From positions 59,366 to 123,365 of the forward strand of contig JBCBZG010000009.1 of assembly GCA_039815465.1 (NCBI GenBank): a DNA stretch of 64,000 bases, given 5' to 3'. The notes under the pieces were generated by a model, which ran no database searches, had not been told where the DNA came from, and saw only the letters and a list, made by a program, of their open reading frames with translations. This document shows, one piece after another, positions 54,165 through 62,298 of this stretch (positions within the stretch are counted from its first letter, which is position 1; each line of letters opens with the position of its first letter). Source of the stretch: Shimia_B sp039815465 (lineage in GTDB: Bacteria > Pseudomonadota > Alphaproteobacteria > Rhodobacterales > Rhodobacteraceae). The position numbers and the translations under genes were made by a program.

Positions 54165-56066
54165 ATGACCTACGCAAACACTTACACCGCGTGGAAGGAC
54201 GATCCCGAAGGGTTTTGGATGGGCGCCGCGGACGCTATCGACTGGGTGACACCGCCCACCCACGCGCTCGACAGCTCCCGTGCGCCACTCTACGAGTGGT
54301 TCAAGGACGCCGAGGTCAACACCTGCTGGAACGCCGTCGACCGCCATGTGGCCGCTGGCCGGGGCGCGCATACGGCCATCATTTACGACAGCCCGATCAC
54401 CGGCAAAGGGTCCGAAACCACCTATGCCGAGCTTCAGACACAAGTCGCCACGCTCGCAGGCGCGCTCGCTGCACGGGGCGTGGGTTTGGGCGACCGCGTG
54501 GTCATCTACATGCCCATGGTGCCAGAGGCCGTCGTGGCCATGCTTGCCTGCGCGCGCATCGGTGCCATCCACTCCGTCGTGTTCGGCGGATTTGCGGCCA
54601 ATGAGCTCGCCGTGCGGCTCGACGATGCCACGCCAAAGGCGATCATCGCCGCCTCCTGCGGGTGCGAGCCCGGTCGCATCGTGGCCTACAAGCCGCTCAT
54701 CGACGGCGCTCTGGAGCTTTCGGGTCACACGCCCGATTTCACGCTCATCCTCCAGCGGGAGGAAGGCCCCTGTGACCTAGGCCCCAAAGACGTCGATTGG
54801 CACGCCGCACAAGAGGGCGTGACGCCCGCCGATTGCGTATCCGTCTCAGGCACCCATCCCGCTTATATCCTCTACACCTCAGGCACGACCGGTCAGCCCA
54901 AGGGCGTTGTGCGCCCCACAGCCGGGCACCTTGTCGCGCTGAACTGGACCATGAAGAATGTCTACGACATGAACCCACCAACCCAAGACGGGACGGAGGT
55001 CTTTTGGGCCGCGTCCGACGTGGGCTGGGTCGTCGGCCACAGTTACATCTGCTACGCACCGCTCATCCACGGCAACACAACCGTGGTGTTCGAGGGCAAG
55101 CCCGTCGGCACACCCGATGCAGGCACGTTCTGGCGCGTGATCCAGGACCACGGCGTCAAAGCGCTCTTTACCGCACCCACAGCCTTCCGCGCGATCAAGC
55201 GCGACGATCCCAAGGGGCTCTTGGTCGGGGACTACGACCTGAGCTCGCTTGAATGCCTCTACCTCGCAGGAGAGCGCGCAGACCCCGACACGATCAAATG
55301 GGCCGAAGATAAGCTGGGCGTTCCAGTCATCGACCACTGGTGGCAAACGGAAACCGGCTACGCCATCGCCGCGAACCCGATGGGGATCGAAAAGCTGCCG
55401 GTGAAACTCGGGTCCCCGTCCGTCCCGATGCCAGGCTACGACGTGCAAATCCTCAACGATGAAGGCCACGCCCTCGCGCCCGGTGAACTCGGCGCCATCG
55501 CCGTAAAGCTTCCCCTGCCCCCTGGCACGCTGCCCACGCTTTGGAACGCCGAAGAGCGGTTCATGAAAAGCTACCTCAACACCTTCCCGGGCTACTATGA
55601 GACCGGGGACGCGGGCATGATCGACGCGGACGGGTACCTATATATCATGGCGCGCACCGATGACGTGATCAACGTCGCGGGCCACAGGCTCAGCACCGGC
55701 GCAATGGAAGAGGTCCTGGCCGCCCACCCCGACGTGGCTGAATGCGCCGTCATCGGCGTGAGCGACGCGCTCAAGGGCCAGCTGCCCATGGGCTTTTTGT
55801 GCCTGAACGCCGGGACCGACCGCGCAGAGGCTGATATCGTTGCAGAGGTCATCGCCAGCGTCCGAGCCGAAATCGGCCCCGTCGCCGCCTTCAAACTCGC
55901 CACTGTGGTGCCAAGACTGCCCAAAACCCGCTCGGGTAAAATCCTGCGCGGCACGATGGTCAAAATCGCCGATGGCGAGAGCTTCAAAATGCCAGCCACC
56001 ATTGACGATCCTGTTATCCTCGATGAAATCAAAGTGGCGCTGCAACGGCTTGGGTACGCAGGGTGA
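54165..56066 (+). CDS. prpE: Propionyl-CoA synthetase
   Basis: A 633-residue acyl-CoA synthetase (AMP-forming). Adenylation motifs are YTSGTTGQPKG near residue 240, the conserved VFWAASDVGWVVGHSY (acetyl/propionyl-CoA synthetase group), YETGD and the C-terminal catalytic Lys in KTRSGKILRG. The block FTAPTAFRAIKRDDPKGLL favours PrpE over Acs. It should activate propionate (or acetate) to the CoA ester. A good ribosome-binding site (AAGGAGG) precedes the ATG. It is convergent with nadK; 204 bases between them hold a small hairpin and no credible gene. Confidence 0.88.
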   Translation: MTYANTYTAWKDDPEGFWMGAADAIDWVTPPTHALDSSRAPLYEWFKDAEVNTCWNAVDRHVAAGRGAHTAIIYDSPITGKGSETTYAELQTQVATLAGALAARGVGLGDRVVIYMPMVPEAVVAMLACARIGAIHSVVFGGFAANELAVRLDDATPKAIIAASCGCEPGRIVAYKPLIDGALELSGHTPDFTLILQREEGPCDLGPKDVDWHAAQEGVTPADCVSVSGTHPAYILYTSGTTGQPKGVVRPTAGHLVALNWTMKNVYDMNPPTQDGTEVFWAASDVGWVVGHSYICYAPLIHGNTTVVFEGKPVGTPDAGTFWRVIQDHGVKALFTAPTAFRAIKRDDPKGLLVGDYDLSSLECLYLAGERADPDTIKWAEDKLGVPVIDHWWQTETGYAIAANPMGIEKLPVKLGSPSVPMPGYDVQILNDEGHALAPGELGAIAVKLPLPPGTLPTLWNAEERFMKSYLNTFPGYYETGDAGMIDADGYLYIMARTDDVINVAGHRLSTGAMEEVLAAHPDVAECAVIGVSDALKGQLPMGFLCLNAGTDRAEADIVAEVIASVRAEIGPVAAFKLATVVPRLPKTRSGKILRGTMVKIADGESFKMPATIDDPVILDEIKVALQRLGYAG

Positions 56067-56234
56067 AGTAAACGCGTTAGGCCAAACATATGGAAAAATC
56101 TCAAGACACCAAACGCCAAATCCCCAAGCAATCGCATTTCAACACTTAGGGGTGAAACAGCAACGCGGCAATGACCTGCAAATGCAGGCACAAGGTTCAG
56201 CTACGGAGCTACAGGGGACGGCGGGCGGGGCGCC

Positions 56235-56250
56235 TTTGCCGAAAGGCAAA
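56235..56250. terminator. Small GNRA-loop hairpin between prpE and nadK
   Basis: TTTGCC-GAAA-GGCAAA, a perfect 6-bp stem with a GAAA tetraloop, between the convergent prpE and nadK genes and about 20 bases after the nadK stop. It could end either transcript; no T-run is present. Confidence 0.35.
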
Positions 56251-56270
56251 CAGCGCCGTATCGACGTCTT

Positions 56271-57029
56271 CTAGGTGAATTGCTCCCGGATGAGCCGCTC
56301 TTCGAGCCCGTGACCGGGGTCAAAGAGGATGCGGTGCTCCACGGCGCCCCAGCTTTCGACCTCCACCTGGGCCACGTTGCGCACCGACCGACCGTCGGCA
56401 TCCGCCATCACGGGGCGCTTTTCGGCATCGATTACTTCAAACCGCACCCGCGCGCGCTTGGGCAACAGCGCGCCGCGCCACCGGCGGGGGCGGTAGGCGG
56501 CCACAGCCGTCAGCGCGAGCACATCCGACCCGATGGGCACGATCGGTCCGTGGGCCGAGTAGTTATACGCCGTTGACCCCGCAGGCGTCGCCACCAGCGC
56601 CCCGTCGCAGGCGAGCTCGGCCATGCGCAGCTTGTCGTCCACATAAATGCGCAGCTTTGCGGCCTGGGGCCCTTGCCGCAGCAGCGACACCTCGTTGATG
56701 GCCAATCGCTCCGTTTCTGCTCCGTCCAGCGTCTTAGCCACCATGCGCAATGGGTTGATCACCGCCTCCTCCGCAGCTGCAAGACGGAAGAGCAGATCAT
56801 CCTCGGCGTATTCGTTCATCAGGAACCCAACAGTGCCGCGGTTCATCCCGTAGACGGGCAAGGCCATCCCTTCGGTCTGATGCAGCGTCTGCAACATGAA
56901 CCCGTCACCGCCCAAAGCCACCGCAACGTCGGCCTCGGCGAGGGGCGCCGCACCATAACGCGTCTCCAGCCGTGCGCGCGCGTCTTGGGCGAGCTCCGTC
57001 TCCGCGGCCAGAAAACTGATCTTTTGCAT
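56271..57029 (-). CDS. nadK: NAD kinase
   Basis: A 252-residue NAD kinase, phosphorylating NAD to NADP. The GGDG motif is at about residues 40-45 (VAVALGGDGFMLQTLH), the NE/D substrate motif is in AINEVSLLRQGPQ, and the glycine-rich C-terminal region is ATPAGSTAYNYSAHGPIV. The ATG at 57029 gives the usual short N-terminus; the frame is open to 57098 but that extension is not conserved-looking. It is divergent from glyA with 173 bases between. Confidence 0.93.
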   Translation of the reverse strand: MQKISFLAAETELAQDARARLETRYGAAPLAEADVAVALGGDGFMLQTLHQTEGMALPVYGMNRGTVGFLMNEYAEDDLLFRLAAAEEAVINPLRMVAKTLDGAETERLAINEVSLLRQGPQAAKLRIYVDDKLRMAELACDGALVATPAGSTAYNYSAHGPIVPIGSDVLALTAVAAYRPRRWRGALLPKRARVRFEVIDAEKRPVMADADGRSVRNVAQVEVESWGAVEHRILFDPGHGLEERLIREQFT

Positions 57030-57202
57030 TCCCGGGTCCCCGGCACGTCCACATGCGCTAGTCTTCCCCTGCCGCTTCGTGAAAGGCAAGTGCCTCACGC
57101 CGTTGGGAAATTGCCGCTCGCATGTTGTTATGAGCCGTTTTCGGGGTGTCTAAGCCGTACGCCGCGAGCTAAAAGCGCGCAAACCAGCAGGAGTGAGCCG
57201 CC

Positions 57203-58492
57203 ATGAACGCACCGCAGCGCGACACCGCCTTTTTCTCGAAATCCCTCGCCGACACCGACGCCGAACTTTTTGGCGCGATCCAGGACGAGCTTGGCCGTCA
57301 ACGCGACGAGATCGAGCTGATTGCCTCCGAAAACATCGTCTCCAAAGCGGTGCTCGAAGCGCAAGGGTCGGTGATGACCAACAAATACGCCGAAGGGTAC
57401 CCAGGGCGCCGCTACTACGGTGGCTGCCAATTCGTTGATGTGGCCGAAAACCTGGCGATTGAGCGGGCCAAGCAGCTTTTTGGCGTGGAGTTTGCGAATG
57501 TACAGCCGAATTCCGGGTCCCAAGCCAATCAGGGCGTGTTTCAAGCGCTCCTTAAGCCCGGCGACACGATTCTAGGGATGAGCCTCGACGCGGGTGGCCA
57601 CCTGACCCATGGGGCGCGGCCGAACCAGTCGGGCAAGTGGTTCAACGCAGTGCAGTATGGCGTGACCGAAGACACGAACCTCATCGACTATGACGAGGTG
57701 CAGCGCCTCGCCGATGAACATAAACCGCAGATGATCATCGCAGGCGGTTCGGCGATCCCGCGCCATCTCGACTTTGCGAAATTCCGCGAGATCGCCGATA
57801 GCGTTGGCGCGTATCTGCTGGCCGACGTGGCCCATTTCGCCGGCCTCATCGCCGCAGGTGTCTACCCCGACCCATTCCCCCATGTGGATGTCGCGACAAC
57901 CACGACCCACAAGACCCTGCGCGGCCCACGCGGCGGGATGATCCTGACCAATGACGAAGGGATGGCAAAGAAATTCAACTCCGCCATCTTCCCCGGGATC
58001 CAGGGCGGCCCGCTCATGCACGTGATCGCGGCGAAGGCCGTGGCCTTTGGCGAGGCGCTCGAGCCTGGGTTTAAGCACTACCAGGGGCAAGTCATCCGCA
58101 ATGCTCAGGCGCTGGCGGATCAGCTCGAAAAAGGCGGCTTGGCGACGGTGACGAATGGGACGGACACCCATGTCATGCTCGTCGATCTGCGCCCTAAGGG
58201 CGTCAAAGGCAACGCCACCGAAAAAGCGCTCGGTCGCGCGCACATCACTTGCAACAAGAACGGCGTGCCCTTTGACCCGGAGAAACCGACCGTGACATCG
58301 GGTATCCGCCTCGGCTCCCCCGCTGGCACGACGCGTGGTTTTGGGAAACCTGAGTTCCGACAAATCGCCGACTGGATCAACGAGGTCGTTGACGGCCTCG
58401 CCGCCCATGGTGAAGACGCAAACGCGGCGGTCGAGCAAAAGGTCAAAGCCGAAGTCGCAGAGCTTTGCGCCCGCTTCCCGCTTTACACCTGA
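57203..58492 (+). CDS. glyA: Serine hydroxymethyltransferase
   Basis: A 429-residue PLP enzyme interconverting serine and glycine with tetrahydrofolate. The PLP lysine is in VATTTTHKTLRGPRGG, with the N-terminal IELIASENIVSKAVLEAQGS and YPGRRYYGGC blocks intact. AGGAG stands about eight bases before the ATG. Glycine made or used here connects to the bhc cycle in this window, which consumes glycine plus glyoxylate. The gene is followed by the tandem double palindrome at 58538. Confidence 0.96.
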   Translation: MNAPQRDTAFFSKSLADTDAELFGAIQDELGRQRDEIELIASENIVSKAVLEAQGSVMTNKYAEGYPGRRYYGGCQFVDVAENLAIERAKQLFGVEFANVQPNSGSQANQGVFQALLKPGDTILGMSLDAGGHLTHGARPNQSGKWFNAVQYGVTEDTNLIDYDEVQRLADEHKPQMIIAGGSAIPRHLDFAKFREIADSVGAYLLADVAHFAGLIAAGVYPDPFPHVDVATTTTHKTLRGPRGGMILTNDEGMAKKFNSAIFPGIQGGPLMHVIAAKAVAFGEALEPGFKHYQGQVIRNAQALADQLEKGGLATVTNGTDTHVMLVDLRPKGVKGNATEKALGRAHITCNKNGVPFDPEKPTVTSGIRLGSPAGTTRGFGKPEFRQIADWINEVVDGLAAHGEDANAAVEQKVKAEVAELCARFPLYT

Positions 58493-58537
58493 CACCCGGC
58501 GGCGCGGCACCCCCGCGCCGACGTCCGCTCTGGGGGC

Positions 58538-58583
58538 CAAGAAAATTTCAAATTTTCTTGCAAGAGTTTTTGAAAAACTCTTG
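58538..58583 (+). terminator. Tandem double palindrome, copy 2
   Basis: Two abutting 23-base palindromes: CAAGAAAATTT-C-AAATTTTCTTG and CAAGAGTTTTT-G-AAAAACTCTTG. It lies 46 bases after the glyA stop. The architecture and orientation relative to the gene match copy 1 at 49685 (C-centred then G-centred in the sense direction), although the arms differ. Confidence 0.62.
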
Positions 58584-58617
58584 GGCCCGGCTGCACCGTG
58601 TGCGGCGGGGCTTACCC

Positions 58618-58983
58618 CTAGCTGCGGATGAATACGTAGAGCACACCCACCGCGATTGCTGCTAAGACCACGTTCAGAAGGACCGATGAAATCGCATCAA
58701 GCGCGTAAGCGCGGATGCGCTCCGACCGGTCCACGCGTTCAAGATGCATGAGCAGCGCTGTTTCCGCCCGCTCGAACGGCTCTCGCATCAATTCATTGCG
58801 GTGGGTCGGATGCTCCAACGCGCTTTCCACCTTCGCAAGGTCATCGGCCCGCGCCCGTTCATAGCGGGGCAAAGCCCTGCGGATCTTTGCGATTTGGTCC
58901 GAAAAGGTGCCTGTAATCCCGTACTTCAGGGCAATCTCCGCGCTGAGATCATCCAGCCGGGCACGGGCTTCCATCGGGTCCAT
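58618..58983 (-). CDS. Small membrane-anchored protein, unknown function
   Basis: A 121-residue protein: a helical, charged N-terminal region of about 90 residues and one C-terminal membrane segment (about 95-117, ISSVLLNVVLAAIAVGVLYVFI). The layout suggests a tail-anchored protein with a cytosolic coiled-coil-like domain. I do not recognise the family. It is convergent with glyA and nearly abuts the divergent alpha/beta hydrolase gene, with about 60 bases between the starts. Confidence 0.55.
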   Translation of the reverse strand: MDPMEARARLDDLSAEIALKYGITGTFSDQIAKIRRALPRYERARADDLAKVESALEHPTHRNELMREPFERAETALLMHLERVDRSERIRAYALDAISSVLLNVVLAAIAVGVLYVFIRS

Positions 58984-59042
58984 GTGACGCTCCTAGCGTG
59001 AAATGTCTGGCCATTCTACTGCCTTGCGCGCTACGCAGCGCC

Positions 59043-59798
59043 ATGCTGTCCACGATCGACTTTGGGCCCGATCGCCCCACTAAGCCGCCGCTCGTTATTG
59101 CCCACGGGCTCTTTGGGTCTGCGCGCAACTGGGGCGTCATCGCGAAGCGCCTGAGCTCGGATCGCCGCGTCATCTGCGTGGACATGCGCAACCACGGCGC
59201 AAGCCCTTGGTCGGCATCAATGACGTACCCAGACATGGCCCAGGACCTGATCGAGGTGGTGGCGCCCCTAGGCCAGGCCGACCTGCTTGGTCATTCCATG
59301 GGCGGCAAAGCCGCGATGCTGGCTGTCCTAATGGGCGCACCGGTCGGAAGGCTGATCGTGGGCGACATTGCGCCGGTGACTTATGGGCATACCCAAATGC
59401 ACCTTATCGACGCGATGGACGCGCTTGATCTGGGACCGCTGCTGACGCGCGCCGACTCGGATGCAGCCCTTGCGCAATCCGTGGAGGACCCCGGCATTCG
59501 GGCCTTCCTCCTGCAATCTATTGATCTTAAAGAGAAACGTTGGCGGCTCAACCTCGCCGCACTGCGCGCGCATATGGGCGATATCCTGAGCTTTCCCGAC
59601 ACCGATGTGCAAACGGATACCCCGACGCTTTTCCTTACGGGCGCCGCGTCTGACTATGTCACCCCGTCCGCGCGCCCAGCCATTCGCCGCCATTTTCCCA
59701 AGGCACGGTTTGCCAAGCTCATGGGGGCTGGGCACTGGCTGCACGCGGATAAACCTAGGGAGTTTGAGGCGTCCGTACGGGCGTTTCTGGATGCGTAG
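59043..59798 (+). CDS. Alpha/beta hydrolase (YbfF-like esterase)
   Basis: A 251-residue alpha/beta hydrolase. The oxyanion region is IAHGLFGSARNWG, the nucleophile elbow is LLGHSMGGKAAM (Ser), and the catalytic His lies in MGAGHWLHADKP near the end; the acid is probably the Asp in FLTGAASDYV. The arrangement resembles E. coli YbfF, an esterase active on small acyl esters. The ATG at 59043 is preferred; a GTG at 58998 would add 15 residues without a clear site. Its substrate is unknown. Confidence 0.85.
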   Translation: MLSTIDFGPDRPTKPPLVIAHGLFGSARNWGVIAKRLSSDRRVICVDMRNHGASPWSASMTYPDMAQDLIEVVAPLGQADLLGHSMGGKAAMLAVLMGAPVGRLIVGDIAPVTYGHTQMHLIDAMDALDLGPLLTRADSDAALAQSVEDPGIRAFLLQSIDLKEKRWRLNLAALRAHMGDILSFPDTDVQTDTPTLFLTGAASDYVTPSARPAIRRHFPKARFAKLMGAGHWLHADKPREFEASVRAFLDA

Positions 59799-59876
59799 GC
59801 CAGGTCAGTTTCCGATAGTTCGGATTTTAGTCGCTGCGTTTACTGACCATTAACCACATTCGCGCCAGGGTCAGCT

Positions 59877-60296
59877 ATGCAACAGCCCCTGCCAGCCCAG
59901 CACCGTCTCTCCATCCATCTTAGCGACCGGAACGCGACGGCGCTGACCGACCAGATTGCCCTGACCCGCCATGTCTTTGCGGCGGAAATGAAGCAAGCGC
60001 CGATCCGTGTCCACGCGGTCACCGTGTTGCCTATGGCACTCTATCTCATTGCATCCACTTACGAAAATGATGACGTGGTGGAGCGGATGCTGCGGATGCA
60101 GCGTGCGTTTAAGCGGCACGCCGAAGGGGATATTGACTGGTTTTGGCCCGTGGTGGGACCTGTCCCTAAGAATGGGTTAACGCGCCTGGTGGACGAGTTT
60201 CATGCGATGCCGGTGACGTGGGGCCTGTGCGCGACGCCACAAGACTGGCCGTTTTCTTCGATCCACCGAGTGGCGCCACAATCTGCGGTTGCTTAG
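59877..60296 (+). CDS. Transposase-derived protein lacking the HUH motif (RAYT-like)
   Basis: A 139-residue protein. Its start (HRLSIHLSDRNATALTDQI), its middle and its end (WGLCATPQDWPFSSIHR) align by eye with REP-associated tyrosine transposases of the IS200 type, whose end typically reads like NPVKHGLVARPxDWPHSS. The metal-binding HUH strand (usually LPDHLHAIW) reads LPMALYLIA here, so both His are lost, and the central region is short. It is therefore either a decayed copy or a domesticated protein that kept a fold for a non-catalytic role. No flanking REP repeats were found. It is intact as an open frame, which argues for selection. Confidence 0.6.
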   Translation: MQQPLPAQHRLSIHLSDRNATALTDQIALTRHVFAAEMKQAPIRVHAVTVLPMALYLIASTYENDDVVERMLRMQRAFKRHAEGDIDWFWPVVGPVPKNGLTRLVDEFHAMPVTWGLCATPQDWPFSSIHRVAPQSAVA

Positions 60297-60910
60297 CTTG
60301 GTCGCATACGTTGGTGATGCCGCATAGATGCGAAACACGCGATTTTTGTGTAACGAACAATGAAGCTGTGGATCAATTCGGAGACTATTTTAATAGTAAT
60401 ATCAATATATTAATCAGGTGACTTGATATTCTACTGGCCCGCTGCCCAAGCAATGCCTTGGCCCGTCCCGATGTTAACGCCGCCTTAAGAACGCCCTAAT
60501 TCACTTCAGGGCGCTTGACGATCATCCGTTAAGATGCTGTCCGGAATACGAGAACTCCCTGTGCCGCCTTTGGTCTCTCAACTTGTTAAGTTCAAACAGA
60601 CCAATTCGTGCACTGCATGAGCCGACTAAGCGCACCGGGCTATGAAAAAAACAATCATTTTCAATGTTTTGCAATCCTAGAACCTAAGCTTTTCGTTGGG
60701 TTTGGGGAACTCCTTGCGAAGATGACAGAGCCATTCTCAAGGCGGTATTGGGCGGCGGGGAACTCGTTCTGGCTGAACCTTCTGGCAGCTAATTGGCTGA
60801 ATTCGTTTGGGGATTTGGGGGGGTTCACGGGTTTACCGCACGTCATGGCCATGCCCACGGCCCGACCACATTCGCGCCCGCGCGGGCTCTCAACCCGATT
60901 TTGACTCGAT
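60297..60910. other. Non-coding stretch between the RAYT-like gene and the Phd-like gene
   Basis: About 610 bases with no convincing gene. The part around 60380-60420 is distinctly AT-rich (TAATAGTAATATCAATATAT), unlike the rest of the window. The short frames here lack ribosome-binding sites and recognisable domains. It ends at the TGTACA palindromes of the next gene. Confidence 0.5.
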
Positions 60911-60950
60911 TTGTACAAGACTCAGCCCCCTCAAAATCAACTTGTACAAG
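60911..60950 (+). promoter_or_regulatory. Paired TGTACA palindromes upstream of the antitoxin-like gene
   Basis: TTGTACAA occurs twice (60911-60918 and 60942-60949), centres 31 bases or about three helical turns apart; the second is the 10-bp palindrome CTTGTACAAG. TGTACA is the core of the operators bound by YefM-type antitoxins. The second copy lies ten bases before the GTG start, fitting autorepression. Confidence 0.6.
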
Positions 60951-60959
60951 GCCAAGCCC

Positions 60960-61391
60960 GTGCTCATCGACCCAAACCGCGGCGGGGTGATCACCGTCTC
61001 CACCTCCGAGGCGCGCAAACGGATCGCCTATCTCGTCGACTGGGTGCACCGCCCGGACGGGCAAGTCGTGCTGACACGCAACGGGCGCCGCGTGGCGGCG
61101 ATGGTGTCGATCTACGACCTCGAACGGATCATGGCGGAGAAGGAGGTGCAGACGAATGTCGACCACCTGAAGCACGCCCGCATCCGACGCCTGGATGGCC
61201 GCTGGAGCATGGCGTGGAGCCAGAAGCCGACGACCCAGGAATGCGCCGAGGAAATCCGCCGCGCTCAGCTGAGCCGCGCGCAGGAACGGGCAGTGCTGGA
61301 AAAGGCAGGGTTGGAGCCGGTGCCAGGCGGCGAGGTGGTCGTAGAGGTGGAGGAGAAGGTGCAGCGGAAGCGGCGGTGGTGGCAACGCTGA
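60960..61391 (+). CDS. Phd/YefM-type antitoxin-like protein with C-terminal extension
   Basis: A 143-residue protein starting with GTG at 60960. Residues about 8-50 match the Phd/YefM DNA-binding fold (ITVSTSEARKRIAYLVDWV, QVVLTRNGRRVAAMVSIYDLERI). After that comes an unfamiliar, charged 90-residue tail ending KRRWWQR. Typical family members are about 80-90 residues, so the tail is extra. No RelE/YoeB or Doc toxin gene follows; the next gene is RbsD-like. The upstream TGTACA palindromes suggest it controls its own promoter. It may be an orphan antitoxin or a transcription regulator derived from one. The frame is open from 60807, but that would include the palindromes. Confidence 0.7.
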   Translation: MLIDPNRGGVITVSTSEARKRIAYLVDWVHRPDGQVVLTRNGRRVAAMVSIYDLERIMAEKEVQTNVDHLKHARIRRLDGRWSMAWSQKPTTQECAEEIRRAQLSRAQERAVLEKAGLEPVPGGEVVVEVEEKVQRKRRWWQR

Positions 61392-61450
61392 CCGCGGACG
61401 GGATGGCGCGGGCACCCTGCCCCGGTTAAGGTTGCGAAACGGAGGCGCAG

Positions 61451-61828
61451 ATGAAGAAAACCGGGATCCTAAACGCAGAACTCAGCCGCGTGGTGGCGAC
61501 GCTGGGCCATGGCCAAATGCTCGTGATCGGCGACGCGGGGCTGCCCGTACCGCCGGGCGTGCCCTGCATCGACCTCGCCGTGCGGGCGGGCGTGCCGGGG
61601 TTCTGGGACGTGCTCGACACCGTGCTGACCGAGATGGAAGTGGAACGCGCCGTGGTGGCCGAGGAGGCTGGCGCTAACGTGATGGCCGCATTCGCGGAAC
61701 GGCTGGAGGTGGAGCGGGTGAGCCATGAGGCGCTGAAGGTGATGAGCGCGGAGGCCGTGGCCGTGGTGCGGACGGGGGAGACGGTGGCGTATTCGAATGT
61801 GGTTTTGGTGAGTGGGGTTGTGTTTTGA
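61451..61828 (+). CDS. rbsD: RbsD/FucU-family sugar mutarotase (D-ribose pyranase-like)
   Basis: A 125-residue protein aligned over its full length with RbsD: KKTGILNAELSRVVATLGHGQMLVIGDAGLPVP, EMEVERAVVAEE, and the C-terminal RTGETVAYSNVVLVSGVVF. The catalytic His (LGHG) and the conserved Asp (GDAGLP) are present. RbsD interconverts pyran and furan forms of ribose. GGAGG is six bases upstream of the ATG. No ribose ABC transporter or ribokinase gene is adjacent; instead it follows an antitoxin-like gene after 59 bases. Confidence 0.85.
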   Translation: MKKTGILNAELSRVVATLGHGQMLVIGDAGLPVPPGVPCIDLAVRAGVPGFWDVLDTVLTEMEVERAVVAEEAGANVMAAFAERLEVERVSHEALKVMSAEAVAVVRTGETVAYSNVVLVSGVVF

Positions 61829-61970
61829 GAAAGCAAGCGAGCGCAAGGAACCCGAGGCACGCGGGTTAATGACGAGCCATCTGCACGCAAAGTTGCGCTT
61901 GCATCGCATACACAACAAATTGTGCTTGATTTCTTCTTGAATACCGGGAATGTTGATCTCAAATCAATAA

Positions 61971-62294
61971 ATGGTCGAGCCAATGTCGAATCTTCAAATA
62001 GTCCACAGGAACTATGAACACGAAGAAACGTGGCTTCGAGAATGGTGTGACTACGATGGAGACTTTGACATCAGCTTACGCGCTGGGGCTGAGATGCAGC
62101 TTCTTAGCGTATCGCTTATTGAGGTTTTAGATGCTCTTAGGGAGGGAGACATCATTTATGCAGAACGCGAAGAACATGGGTCGGAGTTCATGCTTGTTGG
62201 CGAGACCTACGACGGTGAAGAATTGTCATTAGGGGGGAAGTTGAACTCGACGCTTGGAGTGGTCGAGATACTCAAGATCAGCAAGGCTAGGTAG
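61971..62294 (+). CDS. Small DUF4258-like protein, candidate toxin
   Basis: A 107-residue protein with an alpha-beta layout: helix LSVSLIEVLDALREGDII followed by strands around GSEFMLVGETYDG, ELSLGGKL and LGVVEILKI. This resembles the DUF4258 fold, found next to MqsA-like antitoxins. The next gene starts four bases after this one and is MqsA-like, giving a typical two-gene module. The family match is by eye and uncertain. The stretch is more AT-rich than its surroundings, as expected for an acquired unit. Met 5 (61983) is an alternative start. Confidence 0.5.
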   Translation: MVEPMSNLQIVHRNYEHEETWLREWCDYDGDFDISLRAGAEMQLLSVSLIEVLDALREGDIIYAEREEHGSEFMLVGETYDGEELSLGGKLNSTLGVVEILKISKAR

Positions 62295-62298
62295 CGAT

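Noticed and set aside
56152..56274. Short frame of 40 codons (GTG start) ending inside the nadK 3' end
   Set aside because: No ribosome-binding site with correct spacing and no recognisable domain; it overlaps the convergent gene end, so it is probably chance.
60608..60904. 98-codon frame in the AT-rich spacer
   Set aside because: No ribosome-binding site, low-complexity composition and no family resemblance.
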